This document shows, piece by piece, positions 34,419-43,593 of a stretch of 64,000 nucleotides of DNA. Source of the DNA: Pseudomonas aestuarii. GTDB taxonomy: Bacteria > Pseudomonadota > Gammaproteobacteria > Pseudomonadales > Pseudomonadaceae. Position numbers and translations under genes: made by a program. The DNA lies in contig NZ_JAQJZJ010000003.1 of assembly GCF_027988105.1 (NCBI RefSeq), positions 434,001-498,000 on the forward strand, in the 5' to 3' direction. The notes beneath the pieces were generated by a model. The model was not told the DNA's origin, made no database searches, and saw nothing but the letters and a program-made list of their open reading frames with translations. The stretch's first letter is position 1. Every line of letters begins with the position of its first letter.

Positions 34419-36083
34419 TTAAGCCCAGGAGTCGCGCAGGGTCACGGTCCGGTTGAACACCGGGGCACCAGGCTTGCTGTCCTTGATGTCGGCACAGAAG
34501 TAGCCCTCGCGCTCGAACTGGAAACGCTCCTCAGGCTGCGCCTGGGCCAGCGACGGCTCGGCGCGACAGCCCTTGAGCACCACCAGCGACTCGGGGTTGA
34601 TGTTGTCGAGGAAACTGCTGCCCTCTTCTGCTTTTTCCGGGGTCGGCGAGCGGAACAGGCGATCGTACAAGCGCACTTCGCACTCGACGCTGGCAGCGGC
34701 CGGCACCCAATGGATCACGCCTTTGACCTTGCGCCCCTCGGGATTCTTGCCCAGGGTATTTTCGTCGTAGGTGCAGCGCAGTTCGACGATATTGCCCTCG
34801 GCATCCTTGACCGCTTCGTCGGCGCGGATCACGTAGCTGCCACGCAACCGGGCCTCGCCACCTGGGATCAGGCGCTTGAAACCGGCAGGCGGGATTTCCT
34901 CGAAGTCGCCGGCGTCGATATAGATCTCGCGGGCAAACGGCAGCTGACGTACGCCCATGTCCTGCTTGGGATGGCGCGCCAACTCGAGGTTTTCCACCTG
35001 AGCCTCGGGGTAATTGGTGATCACTACCTTCAGGGGCCGCAATACGCACATGGCCCGCGAAGCGGAGGCATCGAGGTCTTCGCGAATGGCGAATTCGAGC
35101 ATGCCGATATCCACCAGGCCGCCAGCGCGGTTGACGCCGACCATGTCGCAGAAGGTGCGAATCGAACCCGGGGTGTAGCCGCGCCGGCGATAGCCGCTGA
35201 GGGTCGACATGCGCGGATCGTCCCAACCCTGCACATGACCTTCATCGACCAACTGCTTGAGCCGGCGCTTGCTGGTGATGGTGTAGTTCAGGTTGAGACG
35301 GGCGAACTCGTATTGACGTGGCTTGGTCGGCACCGGCAGGTTGTCCAGGAACCACTCGTAGAGCGGCCGATGATCCTCGAACTCCAGGGTGCAGATCGAG
35401 TGGGTAATGCCCTCGATGGCGTCCGACTGGCCGTGGGTGAAGTCATAGCTCGGGTAGATGCACCACTTGTCACCGGTCTGGTGATGATGGGCATGGCGGA
35501 TGCGATAGAGGATCGGATCGCGCAGGTTCATGTTCGGCGAGGCCATATCGATCTTCGCGCGCAGGGCACGAGCGCCATCGGGGAACTCAGCGGCCCTCAT
35601 GCGGGCGAACAAGTCGAGGTTCTCCTCCACCGAGCGCTCGCGGAACGGGCTGTTCTTGCCCGGTTCAGTCAGATTGCCGCGGTAGTGGCGCGCCTCATCG
35701 GGCGACAGGTCACAGACGTAGGCCTTGCCGGCCTTGATCAGCTCGACGGCCCAGGCATACAACTGATCGAAGTAATTGGAGGCGTAACGCTCCTCACCGG
35801 CCCACTGGAAGCCCAGCCACTGCAGGTCGTCCTTGATCGCGTCGATGTATTCCTGGTCTTCCTTGGCCGGATTGGTGTCGTCGAAGCGCAGGTTGCACTC
35901 GCCGCCAAACTCCTTGGCCAGGCCGAAGTTCAGGCAGATCGACTTGGCATGGCCGATATGCAGGTAGCCATTGGGCTCCGGCGGGAACCGGGTGATGATC
36001 TTCGTGTGCTTGCCGCTGTCCAGGTCAGCCTGGACGATGGGACGAAGAAAATTCGAAGCGGCGACAATCTCTGGCTTGCTCAT
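34419..36083 (-). CDS. glnS: Glutaminyl-tRNA synthetase
   Basis: 554 residues, equal to E. coli GlnRS. Start at ATG 36083 ([13 protein letters not shown]) with AAGGA 9 nt upstream; a longer frame to 36098 is less likely. [15 protein letters not shown] (HIGH), FDDTNPAKE, and TSKRRL as the KMSKS equivalent. Charges tRNA-Gln. A palindromic element touches its stop. Confidence 0.97.
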   Translation of the reverse strand: MSKPEIVAASNFLRPIVQADLDSGKHTKIITRFPPEPNGYLHIGHAKSICLNFGLAKEFGGECNLRFDDTNPAKEDQEYIDAIKDDLQWLGFQWAGEERYASNYFDQLYAWAVELIKAGKAYVCDLSPDEARHYRGNLTEPGKNSPFRERSVEENLDLFARMRAAEFPDGARALRAKIDMASPNMNLRDPILYRIRHAHHHQTGDKWCIYPSYDFTHGQSDAIEGITHSICTLEFEDHRPLYEWFLDNLPVPTKPRQYEFARLNLNYTITSKRRLKQLVDEGHVQGWDDPRMSTLSGYRRRGYTPGSIRTFCDMVGVNRAGGLVDIGMLEFAIREDLDASASRAMCVLRPLKVVITNYPEAQVENLELARHPKQDMGVRQLPFAREIYIDAGDFEEIPPAGFKRLIPGGEARLRGSYVIRADEAVKDAEGNIVELRCTYDENTLGKNPEGRKVKGVIHWVPAAASVECEVRLYDRLFRSPTPEKAEEGSSFLDNINPESLVVLKGCRAEPSLAQAQPEERFQFEREGYFCADIKDSKPGAPVFNRTVTLRDSWA

Positions 36084-36271
36084 GGGGTCCTTGATCATGC
36101 AGGTGCGCGGCGCAGGGTAGGCCGACTAAAACAAAGCGCTTATCATAGCCGAAGCTGTCAACCCCCTGACAGGCCCACGAACCGGTTCTCTATCCCCCGC
36201 ACATCGCTAACGCGGTGCCAGCATAGGATGGCGAGCAGGCTAATGGATTTCTCGACAGAGCGATTACCTAC

Positions 36272-36766
36272 ATGATCAAGCTGCATACCAACCATGGCGT
36301 CATCACCCTCAAGATGTTCGAAGACAAGGCGCCGGAAACCGTGGCCAACTTCAAGCAATACGTGAAGGAAGGTCATTACGACGGCACCATCTTCCACCGC
36401 GTAATCAGCAACTTCATGGTCCAGGGCGGCGGTTTCGAGCCGGGCATGAAGCAGAAGGCCACCCGCGCGACCATCAAGAACGAAGCCAACAATGGCTTGC
36501 TCAACAAGATCGGCACCGTGGCCATGGCCCGCACCATGGAGCCGCATTCGGCCTCCGCGCAGTTCTTTATCAACGTCGCTGAAAACAGCTTCCTCAACCA
36601 CAGCGCCCCCACCGTTCAAGGCTGGGGCTATGCGGTATTCGCTGAAGTGGTCGAAGGCATGGACGTGGTCGAAAAGATCAAGGGTGTTGCCACCACCATG
36701 AAATCCGGCCACCAGGACGTGCCGGTCGACGACGTCATCATCGAGAAGGCCGAGATCGTCGAGTGA
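36272..36766 (+). CDS. ppiB: Cytoplasmic peptidyl-prolyl isomerase (cyclophilin)
   Basis: 164 residues, no signal peptide. Cyclophilin motifs [18 protein letters not shown] and [16 protein letters not shown]. Catalyses prolyl isomerisation in the cytosol. Its stop overlaps the GTG start of lpxH. Confidence 0.96.
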   Translation: MIKLHTNHGVITLKMFEDKAPETVANFKQYVKEGHYDGTIFHRVISNFMVQGGGFEPGMKQKATRATIKNEANNGLLNKIGTVAMARTMEPHSASAQFFINVAENSFLNHSAPTVQGWGYAVFAEVVEGMDVVEKIKGVATTMKSGHQDVPVDDVIIEKAEIVE

Positions 36767-37485
36767 TCCTGCTGATCTCCGACCTGCATCTTGAACAGGA
36801 GCGCCCGGATATTAGCCGGGCGTTTCTGCATTTTCTCGAGAGCCGCGCGAGCGAAGCCGAGGCGCTGTATATCCTTGGTGACTTCTTCGAGGTGTGGATC
36901 GGCGACGACGCCATCAGCCCCTTTCAGCGCAGCATCGCCCAGGCCCTGCGCCGCCTCAGTGACAGTGGCACGCGCATCTACCTGATGCACGGCAATCGCG
37001 ACTTCATGATTGGCCAGGCCTTTTGCCGCGAGGCGGGCTGCACCCTGCTGCGCGACCCCAGCCTGGTCGAACTCGGCGGGGAGCAAGTCCTGTTGATGCA
37101 CGGTGACAGCCTCTGCACCCAGGATGCGGCTTACATGCGCCTGCGCCGCTGGCTACGCAACCCGCTGTCGCTGTTTATCCTGCGCAACCTGCCGCTGGCC
37201 AGCCGCCGCAAGCTGGCGCGCAAACTGCGCAATGAAAGCCGCGCGCAAACCCGCATGAAAGCCAGCGACATTGTCGATGTCACCCCGGAGGAAGTGCCGC
37301 GAATCATGGCCGCCCATGGCGTGCGCACGCTGATTCACGGCCACACCCACCGCCCAGCGATACACCCGCTGCAAGTGGCGGGTCAGCCTGCCAGGCGGAT
37401 TGTTCTGGGTGACTGGGACAGTCAAGGCTGGGCCTTGCAGGTCGACGACCAAAACTGGCAGCTGGCACCCTTCTCCCTCAGCTGA
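36763..37485 (+). CDS. lpxH: UDP-2,3-diacylglucosamine hydrolase
   Basis: 240 residues from GTG 36763, overlapping ppiB by 4 bp. Metallophosphoesterase motifs: [27 protein letters not shown] and HGHTHRP. Makes lipid X in lipid A synthesis at the inner membrane surface. Confidence 0.97.
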   Translation: MILLISDLHLEQERPDISRAFLHFLESRASEAEALYILGDFFEVWIGDDAISPFQRSIAQALRRLSDSGTRIYLMHGNRDFMIGQAFCREAGCTLLRDPSLVELGGEQVLLMHGDSLCTQDAAYMRLRRWLRNPLSLFILRNLPLASRRKLARKLRNESRAQTRMKASDIVDVTPEEVPRIMAAHGVRTLIHGHTHRPAIHPLQVAGQPARRIVLGDWDSQGWALQVDDQNWQLAPFSLS

Positions 37486-37502
37486 TCAGCGCCGCTGCGG
37501 GC

Positions 37503-38381
37503 TTAGCGCTGCAGCAGCGACGGCCGCTCCTGGTGTCGGTATTGCGGGCTTGCCTCAATGGTTTGCGCTAGGCGTTGAGTCGCCTCGTTGACCCGTTCGG
37601 CGACGAACAAGGTGATATCCGTACCCGGCAGGGACGGCAGCCCTTCCTCGATCACGTGTAGACCAGGCTCCAGGGTCGAACGGGGAATGATGCCCACACC
37701 GATCCCCGCTCGCACAGCCGCCAGCACCCCGGCCCGGCTCTGACTGGTGAACGCGATTCGGTACGGGATCTGTGCATCGGCCAGAGCCCTGCGCGCCGAA
37801 TCACGGTGATAGCAGCCCTCGACAAAGACCGCCAGCGGCAGGGGCTCGCGCTGGTGTGTCGAATGCGCCTCATTGCGCACCCAGACCAGTTCATCGCGAA
37901 ACAAGCGCTTTCCCCCATCCGACAAGGCCGGCATCTCCACCAGGGCCAGGTCCAGCTTGCCCTCGTCCACCATTGATGCCAGGTGATAGGGGCGGTGATC
38001 GCAGACCACTTCCAGGCTGGCCTCCGGGTAGCTCAGCACGAAGCTCTCCAGCAGCGGGACGAGGCTGCGGGTGGCGTACTGATCATGGGTGCCGAAACGC
38101 ACCTGCCCGCCCACATCGGCATGCTGGAAGCTGCCGAGAATGCGGTCATGCAGGTTGAGCAACTGCTGGGCACAGGACTTCAGCTGCTCCCCGGCCGGGG
38201 TCAGCCTGACGCCGTACTGACCGCGCTGCAGCAGTTCGGCCGCCACCAGGGCCTCCAGCCGCGTGAGCTGCATGCTGATGGTCGAAGGCGCGCGATGCAG
38301 GCGCTGAGCCGCAGTGGTCAGATTAAGCGTCTCCGCGATCACGACAAAGGTACGCAGCAAGACGATTGGCAGGTCGCGCAT
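37503..38381 (-). CDS. LysR-family transcriptional regulator
   Basis: 292 residues from ATG 38381 (an upstream in-frame TTG at 38393 is possible). N-terminal winged HTH (LRTFVVIAETLNLTTAAQRL, APSTISMQLTRLE) and a LysR substrate-binding domain. Divergent from the MFS gene at 38505, so it probably regulates it; co-inducer unknown. Confidence 0.9.
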   Translation of the reverse strand: MRDLPIVLLRTFVVIAETLNLTTAAQRLHRAPSTISMQLTRLEALVAAELLQRGQYGVRLTPAGEQLKSCAQQLLNLHDRILGSFQHADVGGQVRFGTHDQYATRSLVPLLESFVLSYPEASLEVVCDHRPYHLASMVDEGKLDLALVEMPALSDGGKRLFRDELVWVRNEAHSTHQREPLPLAVFVEGCYHRDSARRALADAQIPYRIAFTSQSRAGVLAAVRAGIGVGIIPRSTLEPGLHVIEEGLPSLPGTDITLFVAERVNEATQRLAQTIEASPQYRHQERPSLLQR

Positions 38382-38504
38382 GGCAGAGTTCAATCTTCTT
38401 GAAAGTGGTGATCAATATTTATCGTTTTTACGAATTCTGGCAAGCGGATATCTTAGCCCGCATCCAGCCAGCCCCATGCGCCTCAGCGCCATCACGGAGT
38501 TCGA

Positions 38505-39716
38505 ATGATGCGAATGCCCACCACGTTCGGCATGAACCAGATCGTCAGCCACGGTTTCGGCATGTTCCTGTTTGCCGCCTTGATGCCGTTTATGCGCGAG
38601 TCCATCGAGATCAGTGCCTGGCAGCTGGCGACCATCGGCGCCCTGACCCAATTGGCCTATCTCGGCGGCGCCATGCTCCTGGGCCTGCTCGGCCATCGCC
38701 TGGGCACCAGCCGCCTGGCCCTGATTACCGGCATTACCAGCAGCAGCCTGCTGCTCACCATGTCGCAGCTGCGTGATCCCCTGCTGATCACGCTGACCCT
38801 GACCTGCCTGGCCGCCAGCGCGGCGATCAGCTGGGGCTGCATCGTCGAGATCGTCAGCCGCTGCGCCCGTGCCGAGTCGCGCTCGACCTACCTGTCCTGC
38901 GCCTCCAGCGGCACGGCCTGGGGCTATGCGCTCAACGGCCTGCTGATCCTTGTCGTGGTGCCGCTGCTTGGCTGGCAGGCCAGCTGGCAAGTCGCCGGTC
39001 TGTTCGGCCTGCTGGTCGTGGCTCTGACCTGGCACATGCTGCGCGACCTCAAGGCCGCGCCCGCGGCTGCGCTCGCCGGCAGCGGCCCGGTCGACTCGGT
39101 GATCCCCACTTCCCGGCTGTTCGCCACCATCATCGGCGAGCGCACCGCGCTGTTCGCCTGCCTGATCTGCCTGCTCGTCGGCTTCACCACCATGCCGTTT
39201 TCCTACTGGCTCAACAGCTACCTGGATGAACTCAGCCTGCCGGCGGCGCTGGGCGGCTATACCTGGGCGACGGTCGGCGGCACCGGCATGGTGGCCGGCT
39301 TCCTCACCGGCAAGTTGGCCGACCGCAAGGGCCATGGCACCGCGCTGATGGTGATCTTCAGCGGCTTCACCCTAGGCTTGCTGGCATTCGTCGCGGACCC
39401 GGGCAAGTTCGCCCTGGTCGCCGGCTTCGGCTACGGCCTGATGTACTTCCCGATGTGGGGCATCGTCGCCGGCTGGCTCAACCAGCACTATTCATCGACC
39501 GCGACCATGCAGATCAGCGGCATCTGCATGGTGACCTTCGGCCTGGGCGGCACCCTGGGCAACCTGCTGGCCGGCTATATCCGCGAAACCACCGGCTCGC
39601 TGCAGGACGTGTTCTTCGTGCTGACCGGCGCCTCCCTGCTGCTGGTGGCCCTGGCCATCGTCATCCTGCGTGGTGACCGCCAGGCAGCACTGACGGCGAA
39701 GCCGGTAGCCGTGTAG
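38505..39716 (+). CDS. MFS transporter
   Basis: 403 residues, about 12 TM helices. GHRLGTSRLALITG resembles the MFS loop 2-3 motif; a second copy (GKLADRKGHGTAL) lies between TM8 and TM9. YbfB/YjiJ-like. Likely controlled by the divergent LysR protein. Substrate unknown. Confidence 0.85.
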   Translation: MMRMPTTFGMNQIVSHGFGMFLFAALMPFMRESIEISAWQLATIGALTQLAYLGGAMLLGLLGHRLGTSRLALITGITSSSLLLTMSQLRDPLLITLTLTCLAASAAISWGCIVEIVSRCARAESRSTYLSCASSGTAWGYALNGLLILVVVPLLGWQASWQVAGLFGLLVVALTWHMLRDLKAAPAAALAGSGPVDSVIPTSRLFATIIGERTALFACLICLLVGFTTMPFSYWLNSYLDELSLPAALGGYTWATVGGTGMVAGFLTGKLADRKGHGTALMVIFSGFTLGLLAFVADPGKFALVAGFGYGLMYFPMWGIVAGWLNQHYSSTATMQISGICMVTFGLGGTLGNLLAGYIRETTGSLQDVFFVLTGASLLLVALAIVILRGDRQAALTAKPVAV

Positions 39717-39749
39717 TCCTGCTGATTTCCACTAAAGGTGGCGCTTGCC

Positions 39750-40352
39750 CTAAGCGGCAGCGCCGCTGTGAAAGCGGAATTCCTTGTCCGGCGTGAGAAT
39801 CGCCTCGCGCTCGACCTCGGCGAAGTACGCCACCCGCTCATCGATTGGCTCACCGGCATAGTCCCGGGCCATCTTCAGGTAGCCCTGGTAGTGTCGCGCC
39901 TCGGACTTCAGCAGCGAGCGATAGAACTGCCCGAGTTCCTCATCCAGATGCGGCGCCAGGCGAAAGAATCGCTCGCAGGAACGCGCCTCGATAAAAGCGC
40001 CGACGATCAGGGTGTCCACCAGTTTGTGCGGCTCACTGGTGCGCATGTGCTTGTGCAGACGCTGGGCATACAGGGCGGCACTGACCGGACGATAGGTGAT
40101 CCCACGCTTCTTCATCAGCGCCGCAACCTGCTCGAAATGACGCAGTTCCTCACGGGCCAGACGCGACAAGTTGTGCTGCAAATCGGCCTTTTCGATATAG
40201 CGAAAAAGCAGAGTCAAGGCGGTTGATGCGGCCTTTTTCTCACAGTTGGCGTGATCTATCAGCATCACGTCCTGATTCTGCAAGGCTTGGGCAATCCAGG
40301 CGTCAGGCGTTGGGCACAACAGGAAGGCTTCAATTTCAGGTAACAGTTGCAT
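39750..40352 (-). CDS. miaE: tRNA-(ms2io6A) hydroxylase
   Basis: 200 residues. Ferritin-like di-iron motifs: EKKAASTAL, REELRHFEQV (EXXH) and IEARSCERF, SEARHYQGY (second EXXH). Hydroxylates ms2i6A at position 37 of tRNAs reading U-initial codons, using O2. Confidence 0.94.
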   Translation of the reverse strand: MQLLPEIEAFLLCPTPDAWIAQALQNQDVMLIDHANCEKKAASTALTLLFRYIEKADLQHNLSRLAREELRHFEQVAALMKKRGITYRPVSAALYAQRLHKHMRTSEPHKLVDTLIVGAFIEARSCERFFRLAPHLDEELGQFYRSLLKSEARHYQGYLKMARDYAGEPIDERVAYFAEVEREAILTPDKEFRFHSGAAA

Positions 40353-40437
40353 AAGCTCACGAGATCCAATGGCAGCCTCGTCTGAGGGGCTGGGCCGGCC
40401 ATTATACGAATGCAGCGGCGCGCGACCAGCCGGTCAG

Positions 40438-40451
40438 TTGATACCGGTCAA
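40438..40451 (+). promoter_or_regulatory. Anr/FNR-type box
   Basis: TTGATACCGGTCAA is TTGAT-N4-GTCAA, one base off the palindromic FNR/Anr consensus (TTGAT-N4-ATCAA). It lies 82 bp upstream of the first universal stress protein start. Several Pseudomonas universal stress genes are known Anr targets. Confidence 0.6.
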
Positions 40452-40532
40452 CAACACAGTACTGTTGCCGCATCTATGCTGTACCTATAGTTGATAGTTA
40501 CGAGTCACAACCCTTTTCGGACGGAGACGAGC

Positions 40533-41396
40533 ATGCAAGCCATTCGCAACATTTTAGTCGTCATGGAACCAGAACGACCCGAAGGCTTGGCACTCAAGCG
40601 GGCCAAATTGATCGCCGGCGTGACCCAATCGCACCTGCACTTGCTGGTCTGCGGCAAGAAGCATGACCACACGAGCTATCTCAGTGACCTGTGCGCCACG
40701 CTCGACAAGGAGGGTTACAGCACCTCCAGTCAGCAGGCTTGGCATGAAAACCTGCACCAGACCATCATCAGCGTGCAGCAGGCCGAAGGTTGCGGCCTGG
40801 TGATCAAGCAGCACTTTCCCGACAATCCGCTGAAAAAAGCCCTGCTCACCCCGGACGACTGGAAGCTGCTGCGTTATTGCCCGGCCCCGGTGCTGATGGT
40901 GAAAACCGACAAACCCTGGACGGGCGGCACCATACTCGCCGCGGTCGATGTCGGTAACGCCGACGGCGAGCACCGCACCCTGCACAACAGCATCGTCAAC
41001 CACGGCTACGACATCGCCGCCCTGGCCAAGGCCAACCTGCATGTAATCAGCGCCCATCCTGCGCCGATGCTGTCGGCCGCAGACCCGACCTTCCAGCTGA
41101 AAGAGACCATCGAGGCGCGTTATCGCGAGCAGTGCAAAGCCTTCCAGGCCGAATACGACATTGCCGAGGAACGCCTGCATGTCGCCGAAGGCCCGGCTGA
41201 CGTACTGATTCCACAAGTCGCCCATCAACTGAATGCCGCCGTGACCGTGATCGGCACAGTGGCTCGCACCGGACTGTCCGGGGCGCTGATCGGCAACACT
41301 GCCGAGGTGATCCTCGATGCGCTGGATTGCGATGTCCTGGTGCTCAAGCCCGACGACATCATTGCCCACCTGGAAGAGCTGGTCGCCAATCACTGA
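40533..41396 (+). CDS. Universal stress protein (tandem UspE-like)
   Basis: 287 residues from ATG 40533 (MQAIRNILVVMEPERPEGLA). Two Usp domains; the C-terminal one has VIGTVARTGLSGALIGNTAE, the phosphate/ATP-binding loop GT(V/A)-R-(T)-G...GN. Expressed alone before a terminator. Anr box upstream suggests oxygen-limitation control. Confidence 0.92.
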   Translation: MQAIRNILVVMEPERPEGLALKRAKLIAGVTQSHLHLLVCGKKHDHTSYLSDLCATLDKEGYSTSSQQAWHENLHQTIISVQQAEGCGLVIKQHFPDNPLKKALLTPDDWKLLRYCPAPVLMVKTDKPWTGGTILAAVDVGNADGEHRTLHNSIVNHGYDIAALAKANLHVISAHPAPMLSAADPTFQLKETIEARYREQCKAFQAEYDIAEERLHVAEGPADVLIPQVAHQLNAAVTVIGTVARTGLSGALIGNTAEVILDALDCDVLVLKPDDIIAHLEELVANH

Positions 41397-41414
41397 AGCA
41401 CCCTTCGATCCGTC

Positions 41415-41437
41415 AAGCCGCCTGCGGGCGGCTTTTT
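41415..41437 (+). terminator. Terminator after first usp gene
   Basis: Stem AGCCGCC / GGCGGCT with a TGCG loop and five T. Confidence 0.88.
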
Positions 41438-41634
41438 GCCGACGACTTCCCAACATCCTCCAAAGGCATGACCCCAGCAGCCAAACAGACGTACGGCACT
41501 AGAAAAACGGCAACCAGAAGCCATGCTTCATAGGCTGAACGCCAGGCCAGCAGTACCTCCCAAGTAACAGGACATGCCGAGGAAGGCCTCGATCACGATT
41601 AGTGACGCCAGGTCCAATCGAGTGGGAGATAACC

Positions 41635-42537
41635 ATGCACAGCATTCGTCATATTATGGTCGTACTCAAAGCCGAGCAGTCCGACAGCCTGCCGCTCAAG
41701 CGCGCCAAATACCTTGCCTCAGCCCTCCAGGCAGAACTTCACCTGCTGCTTTGCGACACCCGGCACGACCACGCCGTATTTCTCCGGCGACTGAGCGGGC
41801 AACTTGTCGCAGAAGGCTTTCGTGTGACTACCGAGCAGCATGCGAGTGATCACCTGCATCCGACGAACGGGATTCTCGACAGCCTGCGAACCCGGCCCTG
41901 TGGACTGGTGATCAAGCAGCACTACCCGGACAACCCGCTGACGCACAAGTTACTCACCCCGGATGACTGGAAACTGCTGCGGCAATCCCCGGTTCCGGTA
42001 CTGATGACGAAAACCGATCGCCCCTGGGATGACGGCGTGGTCCTGGCCGCCATGGATATCGACAACGACGAAAGCGAGCATCGCAACCTGCAGGGCAGCA
42101 TCATTGCCCACGCGGTCGACCTTGCGGCCTTGATTCATGGCTCGGTTCATGCCGTTTGCGCTTATCCGGAAACCCCCTTCTCGGCAGCCGACCCCTGCGC
42201 ACCGCGATATGACGGCAATGCCCATCACTGCCTGGAGGCCTGTCGCTGGTTCCAGGAGGAATACCAACTCCGCGCGCATCAAATTCATGTCGCCGAGGGC
42301 CCTGCCAAGGCACTGATTACACAATTTGCCCATCAGCTCGAGGTCGCGGTCACGGTAATCGGCACCGTCGGCCGCAGCGGCCTGGCCGGCGCGTGGATCG
42401 GCAATACCGCCGAAGCGGTACTCAATCGGATCGATAGCGATGTGCTGATCCTCAAGCCCCACGATCCGGACCTTCATTTGCTCGAGCCGCTCGAGGAAGG
42501 GGAGCCGCTGCCGGAACAGAGTCGCGTCAGCGCTTGA
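41635..42537 (+). CDS. Universal stress protein (tandem UspE-like), paralogue
   Basis: 300 residues from ATG 41635 (MHSIRHIMVVLKAEQSDS). Clear paralogue of the preceding gene: both have GLVIKQH(F/Y)PDNPL, LLTPDDWKLLR and VIGTVxRxGLxGAxIGNTAE. No Anr box was found in its own leader, and a terminator separates the two, so they are probably regulated differently. Confidence 0.9.
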   Translation: MHSIRHIMVVLKAEQSDSLPLKRAKYLASALQAELHLLLCDTRHDHAVFLRRLSGQLVAEGFRVTTEQHASDHLHPTNGILDSLRTRPCGLVIKQHYPDNPLTHKLLTPDDWKLLRQSPVPVLMTKTDRPWDDGVVLAAMDIDNDESEHRNLQGSIIAHAVDLAALIHGSVHAVCAYPETPFSAADPCAPRYDGNAHHCLEACRWFQEEYQLRAHQIHVAEGPAKALITQFAHQLEVAVTVIGTVGRSGLAGAWIGNTAEAVLNRIDSDVLILKPHDPDLHLLEPLEEGEPLPEQSRVSA

Positions 42538-42557
42538 GCGACGGCACTGCAGCCGGA

Positions 42558-43043
42558 TCAGCTTCCCTGGCTGAGCCCCTGGACGCCCTCGCGCAGGAAT
42601 CGCGGCGCGATATAGCGCTGGTAGTGCGCCTCGGAGAGGAGGAAGAACTCTCGATCGATGGCATCGCGCAACTGTGGCAGGCTCCAGCCGCGAAATTCCG
42701 GTAAAAGCGCCAGGCCATAAGCATCCAGCTGATTGATCGCCCGTGCGCCGCGGGCGATCAGCTGGTATGCCCAGCAATAGGGTGACTGCTGCGGCACGAA
42801 GCGGATCTGCCGCTGCTCCAATTGAGTGCGCAGGCGCGCGGCATCGAAGACTTCCAGCTTGGCCGCCATCACCTGCACCAACAACACCTCGAGGCGCAGC
42901 CAGACCGCATGCTTTTCCTCGTCGCGATAGCTGTTCCAGTTGATCACTTCATGGTGAAAGCGTTTGCAGCCACGGCACACCACGTCACCGTAGACAGTGG
43001 AGCAAAGGCCGACACACGGGGTCTTGATGCGCTGATTGGACAT
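42558..43043 (-). CDS. DUF1289 protein
   Basis: 161 residues. The N-terminus TPCVGLCSTVYGDVVCRGCKR is the DUF1289 four-cysteine motif (C..I/GLC....G.VC.GC.R), probably a small metal site. Usual neighbours vary. Function unknown. Confidence 0.88.
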   Translation of the reverse strand: MSNQRIKTPCVGLCSTVYGDVVCRGCKRFHHEVINWNSYRDEEKHAVWLRLEVLLVQVMAAKLEVFDAARLRTQLEQRQIRFVPQQSPYCWAYQLIARGARAINQLDAYGLALLPEFRGWSLPQLRDAIDREFFLLSEAHYQRYIAPRFLREGVQGLSQGS

Positions 43044-43274
43044 GGCAAGGATGGATACATACTGGCGGAAAGGCGGGCATGTTAGCCCTTTGTCTAAGTC
43101 AGTTCACCCCTGGCGAACGACCGGCTGAAAGCTACCGCAGACTTGCCGGCAGCACGGATAACTGACCGGATGCACACCTTAACCCTAGGCAAACTCGGCG
43201 TTTCACCGACGTTCTCTACATCTGCCCGTTGCAGATGCGATTTGTACCTGGTCTGCCCGCGGCGGGGCTTTAGC

Positions 43275-43303
43275 TTAACTTTATCGAAGCTTTCCAGTAG
43301 AAT
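43275..43303 (+). promoter_or_regulatory. Candidate sigma-70 promoter for acnB
   Basis: TTAACT (43275-43280), 17 bp, TAGAAT (43298-43303). It would give a transcript of about 280 nt before the GTG start, carrying nested inverted repeats. 43044-43274 shows no gene. Confidence 0.45.
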
Positions 43304-43335
43304 CGGCCCGCCTTTTATAGGCGCCAATGTCCGTT

Positions 43336-43476
43336 GGAAGCTGTTTTCAAAGCGTCACGAGCACAGTAAATCCTGCAGGTACGATGTTGACGCAGGCACT
43401 TGGAACGCCCGTTCAAGTGCCTGTGTCAGCCCTCATCAAACCGTCCTGCCGGCGTAAAACTTTGAAAACAGCTTCC
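43336..43476 (+). promoter_or_regulatory. acnB leader with nested inverted repeats
   Basis: GGAAGCTGTTTTCAAAG (43336-43352) is the exact reverse complement of 43460-43476. Between them, 43393-43406 and 43411-43423 form a hairpin (13 pairs, one bulged G, four-base loop). The pair could close a long leader structure ahead of acnB. Confidence 0.6.
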
Positions 43477-43593
43477 GCAAGAAACCTCTGAAACCTCGGC
43501 TGAGGGGCCCATAAAGCCACGAAGCGCCTGGTTCAGGGTTTTCTGGATCGCGTCCCGGACAACCCTTTGGGACCACTGATGAGGGTAATAACT

